DNA from: Bacteroides sp.
Lineage (GTDB): Bacteria > Bacteroidota > Bacteroidia > Bacteroidales > Bacteroidaceae
Length of the DNA: 15,156 nt
NCBI GenBank assembly: GCA_021204375.1
Contig: JAJPZL010000472.1
Coordinates: 1 to 15,156, forward strand
Direction of reading: 5' to 3'
Within the stretch, counting starts at the first letter, position 1. Every line of letters begins with the position of its first letter. The position numbers and the translations under genes were made by a program. Positions 15,028 through 15,156 of the stretch are shown here, one piece after another. The notes below the pieces were generated by a model, which was given only the letters and a program-made list of their open reading frames with translations, had not been told where the DNA came from and made no database searches.

Positions 15028-15078
15028 GAAACGATGGATCACAGTTAATTTCCGGTTAGTAACGGAAAATCCCCGATA
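15028..15078 (-). promoter_or_regulatory. Three 21-bp-phased A-Y-C-G boxes: putative LytTR operator, copy B
   Basis: Minus-strand boxes TATCGGGGA (15078-15070), AACCGGAAA (15057-15049) and CATCGTTTC (15036-15028) have the same 21 bp spacing and the same distance to the -33 TTG as copy A. The dyad core TTTCCG-N8-CGGAAA (15049-15068) is also kept, while its loop bases differ. Conservation of the cores between diverged copies supports function. Confidence 0.55.
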
Positions 15079-15112
15079 AATGAACAGGAGTTTTGGACCC
15101 GGTAGAAATGAA

Positions 15113-15138
15113 AAAAGGTATCTTCACAGATACCTTTT
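15113..15138. terminator. Terminator hairpin at the right edge
   Basis: AAAAGGTATC (15113-15122) pairs with GATACCTTTT (15129-15138) around a TTCACA loop. Read leftward it is followed by a T run, so it probably ends a minus-strand gene lying beyond the window. It isolates the LiaF/LytTR region from that gene. Confidence 0.75.
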
Positions 15139-15156
15139 CTACCTTTAGTAAAAAGT

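Larger units (their letters stand above)
14506..15103. repeat. Tandem duplication, two diverged units of about 299 bp
   Basis: Unit A (about 14506-14804) and unit B (about 14805-15103) each contain, reading leftward, the three-box operator, a TTG-N20-TAnnTTTA promoter, an ATG and about 50 aligned codons. Operator, promoter and start codon are each offset by exactly 299 bp, so there are no indels across this stretch. The copies have many substitutions, so the duplication is old. The outer boundaries are approximate. Confidence 0.75.

Noticed and set aside
1..15156. Insertion sequences, prophage, CRISPR array or restriction/defence genes
   Set aside because: I found no transposase, integrase, terminal inverted repeats, regularly spaced repeats or recognisable defence domains in the window.

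Overview
The window looks like chromosomal DNA of a member of the Bacteroidales, probably near the Parabacteroides/Tannerella group. This rests on three things. Bacteroidetes-type promoters occur repeatedly (TTG, 20 bp, TAnnTTTG). Shine-Dalgarno sequences are largely absent. The protein set is typical of the order: DUF4491, a THUMP-like methyltransferase, an Lrp regulator, the parE-coaD-S41 peptidase order, and a LytTR protein with an N-terminal membrane domain. The family and genus are inferences.

Layout. 1-1000: an Lrp/AsnC regulator, a DUF4491 membrane protein, and a CAT-anticodon tRNA with its own promoter and terminator. 1006-3195: two broken genes, a THUMP-like SAM methyltransferase with one in-frame amber codon, and a calcium/sodium antiporter with a start-proximal frameshift and an amber codon. 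3233-8446: an intact rightward block of a GNAT-like protein, topoisomerase IV subunit B (parE), phosphopantetheine adenylyltransferase (coaD) and a secreted S41 peptidase. 8559-11329: a strong bidirectional terminator, then a leftward second S41 peptidase and a PfkB-family (adenosine kinase-like) sugar kinase. 11354-12165: two tandem tRNA-Asn genes with promoter and terminator, then a Zn-ribbon NUDIX hydrolase. 12167-13007: a leftward CPBP membrane protease with its own promoter. 13061-15103: a leftward two-gene module, a LiaF-like four-TM protein followed by a 4TM-LytTR regulator. Both genes are broken, and a decayed duplicate of the module's control region and 5' end lies upstream. A terminator hairpin closes the window.

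The most notable part is the right end. The LiaF-like gene promoter is preceded by three A-Y-C-G boxes spaced exactly 21 bp apart. The same three boxes, promoter and start codon recur 299 bp upstream in the decayed duplicate, with no indels between the copies. Two-turn direct repeats are the usual architecture of LytTR-domain binding sites, and a LytTR gene lies downstream in the same transcription unit. I propose an autoregulated envelope-stress module (LiaF-like sensor plus membrane-anchored LytTR regulator).

The second theme is gene decay. Every lesion I found (four in-frame TAGs, one TAA and one TGA, three single-base homopolymer contractions, and substitutions at conserved residues) falls in 1006-2751 or 13061-14967. 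The roughly 9.7 kb of housekeeping genes between these clusters shows none. That pattern suggests real loss of dispensable functions more than random assembly error, although the homopolymer lesions need read-level confirmation.
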